Source: Phytohabitans aurantiacus (lineage in GTDB: Bacteria > Actinomycetota > Actinomycetes > Mycobacteriales > Micromonosporaceae). From it: a stretch of DNA of 64,000 nucleotides. Each line of letters opens with the position of its first letter. Within the stretch, counting starts at the first letter, position 1. Shown one piece after another: positions 24,385 through 34,105 of the stretch. The translations under genes were made by a program, and so were the position numbers. The stretch spans positions 1-64,000 of the forward strand of contig NZ_BSDI01000011.1 of assembly GCF_027923225.1 (NCBI RefSeq), in the 5' to 3' direction. The notes under the pieces were generated by a model. That model was given only the letters and a program-made list of their open reading frames with translations, was not told the DNA's origin and ran no database searches.

Positions 24385-25515
24385 TCACGGGGAGCGGAGC
24401 AGCCTGCCGGTGCGCATCACCGCGCTCACGCGGGTCAGCGCGGTGATGTCCGTCAGGGGGTCGCCCCGCACGGCCAGCAGGTCGGCGTCGTAGCCGGGGG
24501 CGATCCGGCCCTTGCGATCGCCTACGCCGCACGCGTCGGCGGCCAGCGAGGTCGCGGCGCGCAGCGCCTCAGCGGGGGAGAAGCCGGCGCGCTCGACCAG
24601 GGCGGCCACCCCGTACGGGAGGACGCCGTGCGGCTTGGCCTCCCGGATGCCGGCGTCGCTGCCGCACACGACGGGCACGCCGGCCTCGCGGAGCCGGGCG
24701 ACCATCTGGAAGTACTCGACGAGGAGCGTGACGAGCCGTGGCGGGTACGGGAAACGCGGGTCGGCGCCGACGGTCACCGAGACCACCGTGCCCGCCTGGC
24801 GGAGAACACCGATCACCTCGTCCGTGGCGTATGAGCAGTGCTCGATCGTGTCGACTCCCGCTGCCACCGCGTCGACGATCGTGCCCGCGGCGTGGGCGTG
24901 CGCGGTGACAGGCAGGCCGTGCCGGTGCGCCTCGTCGACGGCGGCGCGCAGCTCGTCGGGCCCGTACTGCGCCGTGTCCGCGAGGGAACCCGGGGTCAGC
25001 TCGCCACCGGTAGCCATGATCTTGATGACGTCGACGCCGCGCTCGGCCCGCTCGCGTACCGCCGCCCGGATCCCCTCGACGCCGTCCGCCTCGCCGCCGA
25101 GAAACCAGCAGTGGCCGCCCGACGTGGTGATCGGTGGGCCGGCGGCGAGCACCTGCGGGCCGGCCATCGGGTCACGGGCCAGCTCGTCTCTCAGTACCAG
25201 AGAAAGGTATCCGCGATCGCCGAGGTCGCGGACGGTGGTGATGCCCGCGGCCAGCGCGGTGCGCGCGGCGGCGCGCATGCTGTCGAGCAGCTCGTCGTCG
25301 CTCGCGGCGACGACACGACCGACCGGGTCGTCGCTGGCGTCGAGCGCGAGGTGCGTGTGTGCGTCGACCAGTCCGGGCAGGAGTGTGGCGTCGCCCAGGT
25401 CGAGGACCTCGGCGGGAGAACCCTTCTCGACGATGCGCCCGGCGTCGACCAGCACGACCGGGTCGCGGGTCACCGTGCGGCCGTCGAAGAGCCGGGCAGC
25501 CCGAATGGCCAGCAT
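24385..25515 (-). CDS. Metal-dependent amidohydrolase
   Basis: 376-residue amidohydrolase-superfamily TIM barrel, close to imidazolonepropionase and Xaa-Pro dipeptidase-like subgroups. Metal and catalytic positions are all visible: H53 and H55 (DAHTHL), K165 (VIKIMATGG, likely carbamylated), H206/H208 (TAHAHA), H226 (IEHCSY) and D287 (CGSDAG). The N- and C-terminal strands form the usual beta-sandwich, ending in GYDADLLAVRGDPL. No signal peptide, so cytoplasmic hydrolysis of a cyclic amide or dipeptide is expected; substrate unknown. Divergent from the S8 protease. Confidence 0.83.
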   Translation of the reverse strand: MLAIRAARLFDGRTVTRDPVVLVDAGRIVEKGSPAEVLDLGDATLLPGLVDAHTHLALDASDDPVGRVVAASDDELLDSMRAAARTALAAGITTVRDLGDRGYLSLVLRDELARDPMAGPQVLAAGPPITTSGGHCWFLGGEADGVEGIRAAVRERAERGVDVIKIMATGGELTPGSLADTAQYGPDELRAAVDEAHRHGLPVTAHAHAAGTIVDAVAAGVDTIEHCSYATDEVIGVLRQAGTVVSVTVGADPRFPYPPRLVTLLVEYFQMVARLREAGVPVVCGSDAGIREAKPHGVLPYGVAALVERAGFSPAEALRAATSLAADACGVGDRKGRIAPGYDADLLAVRGDPLTDITALTRVSAVMRTGRLLRSP

Positions 25516-25642
25516 GGAGCCACACCCTACCGGGCTGTCGCCTTAGCGCCATGTCTCTTTTGCGCACGTCGTAGCTAGTGACCTGCGGTGTCGTAAACCC
25601 GCAGACTGCGATCTTGTCGCCCTCACGAAGGAGCATGCCGCC

Positions 25643-28600
25643 ATGACGCCGCTCACCAGAGGGGTGGCCGCGGTCATCGCGGGCGTCCTCACAGTCACCG
25701 CTGTGGGGACGCCCGCACAGGGCGCACCGAAACCAGGCGGCTTGCCCAAACCGGGCGCCGATTCACGCAGCGTCACGCTCATCACCGGCGACGTGGTCGA
25801 GCTCGCCGAGGCGGCGCCCGGCCGGTATGCGGCGAGCGTGCGACCCGCGCCCGGGCGCGAGCGCATCACGTTTCACACCCTCGAAGTCGACGGCGGCCTG
25901 CGGGTCCTGCCCAGCGACGCTGTTCCCGCCGTCTCGGCGGGCACCCTCGACGCCGACCTCTTCGACGTCCAGGAGCTGATCGCCGACGGGTATGTGGGCG
26001 CCCTGCCGCTGATCGTCCAGGGCGGCGGCGACTTCCGGGCCGCTGCCCGCGACGTGCGCGAGCTGCCGAGCATCGGCGCGACGGCGCTCCGCGTCGGCAG
26101 CGACGACCTCGCGGCGTTCTGGCGGTCCACCAGCTCCCGCAGGCAGCCCGCCCGGATCTGGCTCGACGGCCGGGTGCGGCCGGTGCTCGACCGCAGCGTC
26201 GCCCAGATCGGGGCGCCGGCGGTGTGGCAGGCCGGGTATGACGGGAGCGGCATCGACGTGGCGGTGCTCGACACCGGCGCGGACCCCACCCATCCCGACC
26301 TCGCCGGCCAGATCGAGGCGGCGCAGAACTTCACCGACAGCGCGGACAGCGTTGACCACTTTGGACACGGCACGCATGTCGCCGCGACGGTCGCCGGCAC
26401 GGGGGCGGCGACCGGCGGCTCGCGCAAGGGCGTGGCACCGGGGGCCGACCTGCTGATCGGCAAGGTGCTCGACGACAGCGGGTCGGGGTACGACTCGTGG
26501 GTCATCGCCGGTATGGAGTGGGCGGTCGCGTCCGGCGCCGAAATCGTCAACATGAGCCTCGGCGACGACGCCACAGACGGCACCGACCCGCTCAGCCAGG
26601 CGCTCAACGAGCTTTCCCGTGACAGCGGCACGCTCTTCGTCGTCTCGGCCGGCAACGACGGCGCCGACTCGTCGGTCGGCACACCGGGGGCGGCCAGCGA
26701 GGCGCTCACCGTCGGGGCCGTCGACCGCGACGAGCGGCTCGCCGACTTCTCCAGCAGGGGCCCGCGCCTCGGCGACCTCGCGATCAAGCCCGAGATCACC
26801 GCGCCGGGCGTCGGCATCGTCGCCGCCCGTGCCGCGGGCACCTCCATGGGTACGCCGGTCGACGCCAACTACACCGCGGCCTCCGGCACGTCGATGGCCG
26901 CCCCGCACGTGGCGGGCGCCGCGGCGCTGCTCGCCCAGGCGAATCCGAAGTGGACGGCTCCGCGCCTCAAGGACGCGCTCGTCAGCACCGCGCGCACAAA
27001 CCCCGCCCTCTCGGTCTTCGCGCAGGGCGGCGGCCGGGTCGACATCGCACGCGCCGTGACGCAGCACGTGTACGCGGGCGGCACCCTCGACTTTGGAGTG
27101 CACACCGATCCGGCGCCCCCGGTGACGCGGAACCTGGCGTACACCAACGACTCCGCCGGCGCCGTGACGCTCGCCATCAGCGCCCCGGCGGGTTTCCGTG
27201 CCCCGGCCAGCGTCACCGTCCCCAGCGGACAGACCGTCCAGGTACCGGTGACCGCCGAGCTGACGGCGCGCGGCCGGCACACCGGCTGGGTCACCGCCAC
27301 GGGCCCCGGCGGCGTGACCGTGCGCACCGCCGTCGCCGTCACCCTCGACGGGCCGCGGCACACCGTGACGTTCCGCGCGGTCGACCGCTCCGGCGCCCCC
27401 GTGGGCGTACCGGTCGTGGCGCTGCACGGCGAAGACAGCCGGTTCGACGCGCTGGGCTGGCTGTCACCGGGCGGCACGTTCACCGCCGAGGTGGCCGAGG
27501 GCCCGTACCTGCTGCACGCGCTCATCGAAGACGGCGCTCCGCTGGACGAGCAGGCGACGCTCATCACCAACCCGGAGTTACGGGTGACCCGTGACCTGGA
27601 GGTGCTGCTGGACGCCCGCACCGGTACGCCCATCCGGATCGAGACGCCGCGACCGGCCGAGCAGCAGGCGGTGCTGAGCTACTACGTGCACCGGGTGCAC
27701 GGCAACGGGCGGTCGGTCAGCCACGGCGTCATGCACTTCAGTACCGTGCAGCAGGTCAACGTCACGCCCACCCGGCGCCCGTCCGCGGGGCAGTTCGAGT
27801 TCTCGTCCCGCTGGCAGCTCGTCGCGCCGATGGTGAAGGCGCGGGTGCCGGGGGTCGCCGCGCCGCTCGACATCAACCTGCTCCACCAGTCGCCCGCGTT
27901 CGACGGCAGCCGGCGGTACCCGCTGAAGCTGGCCGCGGGCAAGGGCGTCGCCGCGTTGCTGGAGGCGTCGGACACCCTCTCGGAGGAGGAGCAGATCGCG
28001 GCGGCGGCGCAAGCCGGCGCGGCGGTGGCGCTGATCGTGCGCCCGCCGGATTTCTCGCCCTGGACCGTGTGGCGCCCCGTCGGCGACCGGCTGCCGATCC
28101 CGGCCATGGTGGTGGCGCACGACGACGGCCAGCGGCTGCTCGCCCGGGCGCGGGCCGGCAACGCCACGCTCGACCTGACGCTGACCGTCTCCAGCCCGTA
28201 CCTGTACGACGTGTTCCATGTGGAGCGTGGCCGGGTGCCGGAGCGCATCGTGCACCGCGTGACCGAGGCGAACACCACTCGCGTGACGGCGCAGTACGCG
28301 GACATGGGCGGGTTCGGCTGGGCGAAGGAGCAGCGGTTCGGCTGGCGCCCGTGGCAGCAGTACTCCTGGAACGACCGGCAGCGCTTCGTGGCGACGCCGG
28401 CGCGGCGCGAGGAATGGGTGTCGGCAGGCGACTCGTGGTGGCAGCACGTGGTCCACCATGAGTACACATGGGACGACTCTGGCCCGTTGCGGGGCGGCCA
28501 GGCAGACGATCCGCGCCGCTTCCGGGGCGGCGACCGGGTCACCGAGGAGTGGTACAAGCCGGTGGTGCGGCCGGCCTCGGTCGGCTCGACGCGCACCGGA

Positions 28601-29146
28601 GACACGATGGCGCTGCGGGTCGCGGAGTTCGGCTCGACCGACCACTGGGGAGTGTCTACTTTCGACGACGCCGTCGAGGCGAAGCTGTGGCGTGACGGTG
28701 CACTGGTCGCGACGCTGCCCGACGCCTGGCAGGACGTCACGGTGCCCGCCGGAGCGGCTTCGTACCGGCTGGCGCTGACCACGGCCCGCACGTCGGAGGA
28801 GTGGCGGTGGGCCACCCGCACCGAGACGGTGTGGAGCTTCCGCTCGTCGACGACCGCGTCCGCGCAGAAGCTGCCGTTGCTCCGGATCGACTACGACGTG
28901 CCGGCGGACCTCAGCGGGTACGTGTCGGGACGGCACCGGGTCGGCCTCAGCGCGTCCGGCGGCCGGATCGCCGGCGCCGAGGTCTCCTTCGACGAGGGGC
29001 GTACGTGGCGGCCGGTTTCCGTGACCGCGGGCAAGGCGGCGATCCCCGCCGGCACGGGCAGCGTCTCACTCCGCGTACACGCGGTCGGGGCCGGTGGCGT
29101 CGCGGTGACGCAAACGGTCATCCGTGCATACGGGGCGTCGCGGTAG
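25643..29146 (+). CDS. Secreted S8 subtilisin-like protease (large)
   Basis: 1167-residue exported serine protease: signal peptide (1-27), prodomain-like region (about 38-160), and S8 catalytic domain with D210 (VLDTGAD), H242 (FGHGTHV) and S417 (GTSMAAPH). A long C-terminal half of beta domains ends in an immunoglobulin-like piece. Its role is extracellular protein digestion, probably for nutrition. An AAGGAG site lies 9 nt before ATG 25643. A CTGCGG/CCGCAG inverted repeat (25583-25604) lies upstream and could be a regulator site. One TTA codon is present (L646). It is a clear paralog of the protease at 51146: D and H have identical numbering in both. Confidence 0.88.
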   Translation: MTPLTRGVAAVIAGVLTVTAVGTPAQGAPKPGGLPKPGADSRSVTLITGDVVELAEAAPGRYAASVRPAPGRERITFHTLEVDGGLRVLPSDAVPAVSAGTLDADLFDVQELIADGYVGALPLIVQGGGDFRAAARDVRELPSIGATALRVGSDDLAAFWRSTSSRRQPARIWLDGRVRPVLDRSVAQIGAPAVWQAGYDGSGIDVAVLDTGADPTHPDLAGQIEAAQNFTDSADSVDHFGHGTHVAATVAGTGAATGGSRKGVAPGADLLIGKVLDDSGSGYDSWVIAGMEWAVASGAEIVNMSLGDDATDGTDPLSQALNELSRDSGTLFVVSAGNDGADSSVGTPGAASEALTVGAVDRDERLADFSSRGPRLGDLAIKPEITAPGVGIVAARAAGTSMGTPVDANYTAASGTSMAAPHVAGAAALLAQANPKWTAPRLKDALVSTARTNPALSVFAQGGGRVDIARAVTQHVYAGGTLDFGVHTDPAPPVTRNLAYTNDSAGAVTLAISAPAGFRAPASVTVPSGQTVQVPVTAELTARGRHTGWVTATGPGGVTVRTAVAVTLDGPRHTVTFRAVDRSGAPVGVPVVALHGEDSRFDALGWLSPGGTFTAEVAEGPYLLHALIEDGAPLDEQATLITNPELRVTRDLEVLLDARTGTPIRIETPRPAEQQAVLSYYVHRVHGNGRSVSHGVMHFSTVQQVNVTPTRRPSAGQFEFSSRWQLVAPMVKARVPGVAAPLDINLLHQSPAFDGSRRYPLKLAAGKGVAALLEASDTLSEEEQIAAAAQAGAAVALIVRPPDFSPWTVWRPVGDRLPIPAMVVAHDDGQRLLARARAGNATLDLTLTVSSPYLYDVFHVERGRVPERIVHRVTEANTTRVTAQYADMGGFGWAKEQRFGWRPWQQYSWNDRQRFVATPARREEWVSAGDSWWQHVVHHEYTWDDSGPLRGGQADDPRRFRGGDRVTEEWYKPVVRPASVGSTRTGDTMALRVAEFGSTDHWGVSTFDDAVEAKLWRDGALVATLPDAWQDVTVPAGAASYRLALTTARTSEEWRWATRTETVWSFRSSTTASAQKLPLLRIDYDVPADLSGYVSGRHRVGLSASGGRIAGAEVSFDEGRTWRPVSVTAGKAAIPAGTGSVSLRVHAVGAGGVAVTQTVIRAYGASR

Positions 29147-29172
29147 ATCAGCGTGTCACCCGCACAAATCGC

Positions 29173-29188
29173 TCTTCTCCGGAGAAGA
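29173..29188. promoter_or_regulatory. 16-nt perfect palindrome upstream of M14 gene
   Basis: TCTTCTCCGGAGAAGA is a perfect palindrome 26 nt after the S8 protease stop. A TTGACA hexamer (29218-29223) follows, with no convincing -10. It could be an operator for the carboxypeptidase promoter or a stem ending the S8 message; with no loop, an operator is the more likely reading. Confidence 0.4.
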
Positions 29189-29281
29189 TCAGGGACCGGC
29201 GGGACCCAAAGGGTTGATTGACAGCTACCCGGAGTGACAGGAAGCTCACGCGTGGACCTGCTTCAAAATAGAGGAGGCGCG

Positions 29282-32200
29282 ATGAGGAAAGCACGATTGG
29301 CAACAGCCTGCGTGCTCACTCTGGTAGGTGCGCTCGCACTGGCCGATCCGGTGCGGGCACAGGGACCGACGCAACCGAGCGCGGTCCAGGACGAGCTCGG
29401 CATCTTTGTGGGCACCGTGACCGCACCGCAGTTGGAGGAGCTGCGCGAGACCGGTCTGGACCACGAAGACCTGGCGGTTTCGACGGATAAGTCTGGCAAT
29501 TCCACTGTAGAGGCCGTGCTCAGTGAGCGCGAGGCGGCACGGCTGGCGTCCAAGGGCATCAAGCTGGCGCCGAAGAAGGTCAACGGCAAGGACGCCCAGG
29601 AGGTGCTCCGCTCGGAGGCGCGTGCCGGCTGGGACGCGTTCCGGTCGTACAGCGAGCCGGGCGGCATCCGTGACGAGTTCACGGCCACCGCGGCGCGGTA
29701 CCCCAAGATCGCCAAGCTGGTCAACGTCGGCAAGTCGCTCAACGGGCAGCCGATCCTGGCGGTCAAGGTCACCAAGAACGCGCGCAACGTCGAAGACGGC
29801 AAGCGGCCGGCCACGATGTACCTCGGCGCGCAGCACGCCCGAGAGTGGATCACCCCCGAGATGGTGCGGCGGCTGATGCACCACGTGCTGACCGGATACG
29901 GGACCGACCCGCAGATCACGGCGCTGGTCGACAAGACGGAGCTGTGGTTCCTGCCGGTCGCCAACCCGGACGGCTACGACTACACGTTCACCGAGGGCAA
30001 CCGGTTGTGGCGTAAGAACCTGCGCGACAACGACGGCGACGGCCAGCTCACCACTCTCGACGGTGTCGACCCGAACCGTAACTACCCCTACAAGTGGGGC
30101 TACGACAACGAGGGCTCGTCGACCGACCCGGCCAGCGACACGTTCCGCGGCACCGGGCCGGCGTCCGAGCCGGAGACCCGGGCGTTGGACCGCCTGTTCA
30201 AGCGGGTCGGGTTCGAGTTCTTCATCAACTACCACTCGGCGGCCGAGCTCCTGCTGTACGGCATCGGCTGGCAGGTGAGCACGCCCAGCCCGGACGACGA
30301 GATCTACAAGGCGATGGTCGGCGACGACGCCAACCCGGCGGTCCCCGGCTACGACCCGGACATCTCGGCCGAGCTGTACATCACCAACGGCGACACCGAC
30401 ACGCACATGACGGTCAAGTACGGCACGCTCGGCTTCACGCCCGAGATGTCGACCTGCCAGACGGTGTCGGCGTCGGTGCCCGACGACGAGTGGGAGCCGG
30501 ACGACTGCGTCAGCACCTTCATCTTCCCGGACGACGAAGAGCTGATCGCGGCAGAGGTCGCCAAGAACATCCCGTTCGCGCTGGCGGTGGGCCAGTCGGC
30601 GCTCGACCCCGACGAGCCGGTGTCCGTGGTGGGGCGCAGCACGCCCGACTTCGTCACCGACCCGTTCGACGTCTCCTACGGCAGCAAGCAGCCGGTCGCC
30701 ACGATCGCCCGCCGGGCGCTCAAGGACGTCAAGATGCACTACACGATCAACGGCGGCCGTCCCAAGACCGTCGGGGTCAAGGAGTGGAAGGGCGGCGAGC
30801 GGTACGGCGACACGCACGACGACTACTACGCCGAACTGCGTGGCACGGTAAGCGGCGCGAAGGCGGGTGACCGGGTCGAAGTCTGGTTCTCCGGCCGCAA
30901 GCCGAACGTCGGGCAGGTGTCGAGTGACCGCTTCACCTACACCGTCAGCACCGACATCGGCGGTGAGGTGCTGGTGCTCGCCGCCGAAGACGTGACCGGC
31001 ATCAGCCCGGCGCAGGGCGTCACCTCGGCGAAGTACGCCGACGAGTACGTCGCTGCGCTCACGGCCGCCGGGCACACGTCCGACGTGTACGACTTCGACA
31101 CCCGGGGCCGCAAGGCGCCGCACCACCTTGGCGTGCTCTCGCACTACAAGGCGGTGGTCTGGGAGACCGGCGACGACATCATCCAGCGGGCGACCGGCCA
31201 GGTCGGCGGCACCGCGGCACTGTCGGCGCTGGAGACCGAGTTGGCCGTCCGCGACTACGTCAACGAGGGCGGCAAGCTGCTCGTCTCCGGCAAGTACGCG
31301 CTGTACGCCCAGGCGTTCAACACGTACGACTACAACCCGTTCGGGCCACCCGAGTGCACCACGCCCGACACGTACCCGTGCCTGCCCTTGATCAACGATT
31401 TCCAGCAGTACTACCTGGGCGCGCACACGTACGTCGACGGCGCCGGCACGACGGCCGAGGGCGGCACCTACCCGCTTAGCGGCATCGGCGAGCTCAGCGG
31501 CTGGACCGGTGAGCTCAACGCGCCCGGCTCGGCGGGGAACCAGGACCACACGGCCTCGTTCCTGCCGACGTCGAGCTTCCTGCCTCCGGCGCAGTTCCCG
31601 CAGTTCACCAGCGAGATCGCGGCGGACTGGGTGCGGCCCGGCCCGGCGCCGTTCGACCCGTTGACCGGTGACTGGTACCTCTACAGCGGGCAGGCTGACC
31701 AGTCGTACAAGCGGCTCATGCGCACCGTCGACCTCACCGGGGTCACGGCGGCGGAGCTGAACTTCTGGACCTCGTACGACACCGAGGCGGAGTGGGACTT
31801 CCTCTTCGTCGAGGCGCACGAGGTGGGCACCGACAACTGGACCACGCTGCCCGAGGCCAACGGCCACACCGGCAACGAGACCGGTGAGAGCTGCGCCGCG
31901 GGTTGGGTGTCGCAGTTGCACCCGTTCCTCGCCCACTACCAGGGCGCGGACTGCTCGCCGACCGGTACCACCGGCACGTGGAACGCGGCGTCCGGTGCGT
32001 CGGGCGGCTGGCAGGAGTGGTCGGTCGACCTGTCGGCGTACGCCGGCAAGCAGGTTGAACTGTCCATCTCCTACGTGTCGGACTGGGGAACCCAGGGTCT
32101 GGGCGTCTTCCTCGACGACGTACGCGTTCTCGCGGGCGGCTCGCCGGTGGCGGAGACGTCGTTCGAGACCGACCTCGGCGGCTGGACGATCGCGGGTGCC

Positions 32201-32377
32201 GCACCGGGCTCCGGTCCGAACAGCTCCGATTGGGTACGCACGCAGACCGCTTTCGAAGAGGGCGGCATCGTCGTAACGCCCGACACCGTATACACCGGAT
32301 TCGGCCTGGAAGGTCTGGCACCGGCCGTTCGCGACGATCTCGTCGAACGGTCCATGGACCACCTTCTCGGGTCCTGA
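29282..32377 (+). CDS. Secreted M14 zinc carboxypeptidase
   Basis: 1031-residue exported metallopeptidase: signal peptide (1-27), propeptide-like segment, and M14 catalytic domain (about 120-440) with zinc ligands H185 and E188 (QHAREW), H318 (NYHSAA) and catalytic E388 (FTPEMST). A long C-terminal region follows; from about residue 820 it resembles the MAM/immune-inhibitor-A-like beta domain (FWTSYDTE-WDF-FVE, FLDDVRV). It trims C-terminal residues from peptides released by the neighbouring S8 protease. The start is at GAGGAGG-ATG; an upstream in-frame ATG lacks a ribosome site. A strong GC hairpin follows the stop. Confidence 0.88.
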   Translation: MRKARLATACVLTLVGALALADPVRAQGPTQPSAVQDELGIFVGTVTAPQLEELRETGLDHEDLAVSTDKSGNSTVEAVLSEREAARLASKGIKLAPKKVNGKDAQEVLRSEARAGWDAFRSYSEPGGIRDEFTATAARYPKIAKLVNVGKSLNGQPILAVKVTKNARNVEDGKRPATMYLGAQHAREWITPEMVRRLMHHVLTGYGTDPQITALVDKTELWFLPVANPDGYDYTFTEGNRLWRKNLRDNDGDGQLTTLDGVDPNRNYPYKWGYDNEGSSTDPASDTFRGTGPASEPETRALDRLFKRVGFEFFINYHSAAELLLYGIGWQVSTPSPDDEIYKAMVGDDANPAVPGYDPDISAELYITNGDTDTHMTVKYGTLGFTPEMSTCQTVSASVPDDEWEPDDCVSTFIFPDDEELIAAEVAKNIPFALAVGQSALDPDEPVSVVGRSTPDFVTDPFDVSYGSKQPVATIARRALKDVKMHYTINGGRPKTVGVKEWKGGERYGDTHDDYYAELRGTVSGAKAGDRVEVWFSGRKPNVGQVSSDRFTYTVSTDIGGEVLVLAAEDVTGISPAQGVTSAKYADEYVAALTAAGHTSDVYDFDTRGRKAPHHLGVLSHYKAVVWETGDDIIQRATGQVGGTAALSALETELAVRDYVNEGGKLLVSGKYALYAQAFNTYDYNPFGPPECTTPDTYPCLPLINDFQQYYLGAHTYVDGAGTTAEGGTYPLSGIGELSGWTGELNAPGSAGNQDHTASFLPTSSFLPPAQFPQFTSEIAADWVRPGPAPFDPLTGDWYLYSGQADQSYKRLMRTVDLTGVTAAELNFWTSYDTEAEWDFLFVEAHEVGTDNWTTLPEANGHTGNETGESCAAGWVSQLHPFLAHYQGADCSPTGTTGTWNAASGASGGWQEWSVDLSAYAGKQVELSISYVSDWGTQGLGVFLDDVRVLAGGSPVAETSFETDLGGWTIAGAAPGSGPNSSDWVRTQTAFEEGGIVVTPDTVYTGFGLEGLAPAVRDDLVERSMDHLLGS

Positions 32378-32384
32378 TTGGAAC

Positions 32385-32413
32385 GTGGGGCCCCGCTTTT
32401 CGCGGGGCCCCAC
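32385..32413 (+). terminator. GC-rich hairpin terminator after M14 gene
   Basis: GTGGGGCCCCGC and GCGGGGCCCCAC form a perfect 12-bp stem around a TTTTC loop, 7 nt after the M14 stop. No trailing U-run. The next gene starts at 32444, so the S33 peptidase must have its own promoter in a gap of about 30 nt or depend on readthrough. Confidence 0.75.
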
Positions 32414-32443
32414 GGCATTGACTTCGAGGCATACCGTGAGCGG

Positions 32444-34039
32444 ATGCGTACAACGGGGAAGTTGATCGCTCTCGCTCTCGTCACCACCGTCCTCGTGCCG
32501 CCAAGCGCCGCCGCGGCAGCACCAAAACCACCGCCCAACATCCCGCGGATCACGTGGGGTCCCTGTGCCGGCGCCCCCGATCCTAAACCCTTCGAACCGC
32601 CCGCCCAATGCGGCACGCTGACCGTCCCCATCGACTGGTCGAACCCGTCCGGGCCGACCATGAAGGTCGCGGTCGCGAAGCGCCCCGCGCTCGACTCGGC
32701 GAACCGCATCGGCTCGCTGGTCATCAACCCCGGCGGTCCCGGCGGCTCCGGCGTCGACTTCGCGTTGTGGGGCTATTACTACTTCACCGAGGAACTGCGC
32801 AACAAGTTCGACATCGTCGGGTTCGACCCGCGCGGCGTGGCCCGCAGCAACCCGGTGGTGTGCGGCGCCGACCTGCTGCTCAAGTTCCCGGGACCGATCA
32901 TCGAGACCCGCGGCGAGTTCCAGCGCCGGGGCGCCTACAACCAGGCGCTCGGCAACGACTGCAAGGCACGCACCGGCCCGGTCTTCGACCACGTCGACAC
33001 GATCAGCGTCGCCCGTGACATCGAGGCCATCCGGCGCGCGGTCGGCGACTCGAAGCTGACCTACTACGGCGTCTCGTACGGCACGCTGATGGGCCAGCAG
33101 TACGCCGAGCTGTACCCGGACAAGGTGCGGGCGATAGCGCTCGACAGCAACATGGACCACAGCGTCGGCACCACCGCCTTCCTGGAGACCGAGGCGGCCA
33201 CGGCACAGGACTCGTTCGACGAGTTCGTCAAGGGCTGCAACGCCGAGCCGAGCTGTCCCATGTACGGGCAGGACATCAGCGCGGTCTGGCGCAGCCTGCT
33301 CGTCAAGGCCGACAACGGCGAGCTCACCGACCCCGGCGACCCGACGTGGCACTACACCACAATGGACCTGATCGGTTTCGCGTACAGTTCGTTCTACGGC
33401 CCCGACTGGTTCTTCCTCGCCGACACCATCAACTGGTTGAACGGCGGGTCGGGCCAGCCGCAGACCGCGACGGTGGCCGAGGCGCGGGCGGCGCTGCGAT
33501 ACGCACCGATCGACGAGGCGTACGAGAACCCGTTCCCCGCCGTCTTCTGCGAAGACTGGGCGCTGCCGATAGCGAGCTTCCAGCAGTACACGACGCTGAT
33601 GGCCAAGCAGCGGGCGGTCGCGCCGGACATGCGCTTCTCGCCGCTGGGCCTGGACGCCACCGTCACCTGCCACGGCTGGCCGGGCAAGGTGCAAAACCCG
33701 CAGCACCCGCTGAACGTCGTCTCGCCCTCCAACAAGCTGCTCCTCGTCAACGCCAAGCACGACCCGGCCACCGGGTACAACTGGGCGACGGCGGCGGCGC
33801 AGCAGATGGGATCGTCGGCGGTCCTGCTGACATACGAAGGCTGGGGCCACGGGGCATACGCCCGCACGCCGTGCATCGACAACGCCGTCGACGCATACCT
33901 CGTCTCCCAGACCCTGCCCGCACCCGGCACAAGCTGCGCACCAGCACCGGTCGCGGCAACGACCGGCGCCCGCGCGACGGACCCCCCGTCCCGCCGCGAC
34001 CTCCTCCCATCCGGCGCCCGCCCAGTCTGGGCCCGCTAA
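32444..34039 (+). CDS. Secreted tripeptidyl aminopeptidase (S33, TAP/SlpD-like)
   Basis: 531-residue exported alpha/beta hydrolase. Signal peptide ends near PPSAAAAA. The oxyanion strand is LVINPGGPGGSG, and the triad is S211 (GVSYG), D440 (NAKHDPAT) and H469 (GWGHGAY). This is the layout of Streptomyces TAP and SlpD/E peptidases, which remove tripeptides from the N-terminus of substrates. With the upstream endoprotease and carboxypeptidase it completes a set for extracellular protein breakdown. ATG 32444 is chosen because it opens the signal peptide; the ribosome site is weak. Palindrome copy 4 begins 9 nt after the stop. Confidence 0.85.
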   Translation: MRTTGKLIALALVTTVLVPPSAAAAAPKPPPNIPRITWGPCAGAPDPKPFEPPAQCGTLTVPIDWSNPSGPTMKVAVAKRPALDSANRIGSLVINPGGPGGSGVDFALWGYYYFTEELRNKFDIVGFDPRGVARSNPVVCGADLLLKFPGPIIETRGEFQRRGAYNQALGNDCKARTGPVFDHVDTISVARDIEAIRRAVGDSKLTYYGVSYGTLMGQQYAELYPDKVRAIALDSNMDHSVGTTAFLETEAATAQDSFDEFVKGCNAEPSCPMYGQDISAVWRSLLVKADNGELTDPGDPTWHYTTMDLIGFAYSSFYGPDWFFLADTINWLNGGSGQPQTATVAEARAALRYAPIDEAYENPFPAVFCEDWALPIASFQQYTTLMAKQRAVAPDMRFSPLGLDATVTCHGWPGKVQNPQHPLNVVSPSNKLLLVNAKHDPATGYNWATAAAQQMGSSAVLLTYEGWGHGAYARTPCIDNAVDAYLVSQTLPAPGTSCAPAPVAATTGARATDPPSRRDLLPSGARPVWAR

Positions 34040-34047
34040 CACCTCCA

Positions 34048-34099
34048 TGATCAGGGCGTCCCTCAAGTTGCTCTAACGACTTGAGGGACGCCCTGATCA
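34048..34099 (+). terminator. 52-nt palindrome, copy 4
   Basis: Perfect outer 21-bp arms; the inner pair changes to a T-G wobble around a CTCTAA loop. It lies between the convergent S33 peptidase and PhyH genes, 9 nt from one stop and 7 from the other. Plus orientation. Confidence 0.83.
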
Positions 34100-34105
34100 C
34101 ACCCG

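Noticed and set aside
32385..32413. GC hairpin as a seventh member of the 52-nt palindrome family
   Set aside because: Unrelated arm sequence and a different loop; an ordinary terminator.
29246..34066. Very long antisense open frame (about 1600 codons) opposite the protease genes
   Set aside because: Arg/Val-rich low-information translation, no domains, and it lies exactly opposite well-supported M14 and S33 genes; a GC-rich codon-shadow artefact.
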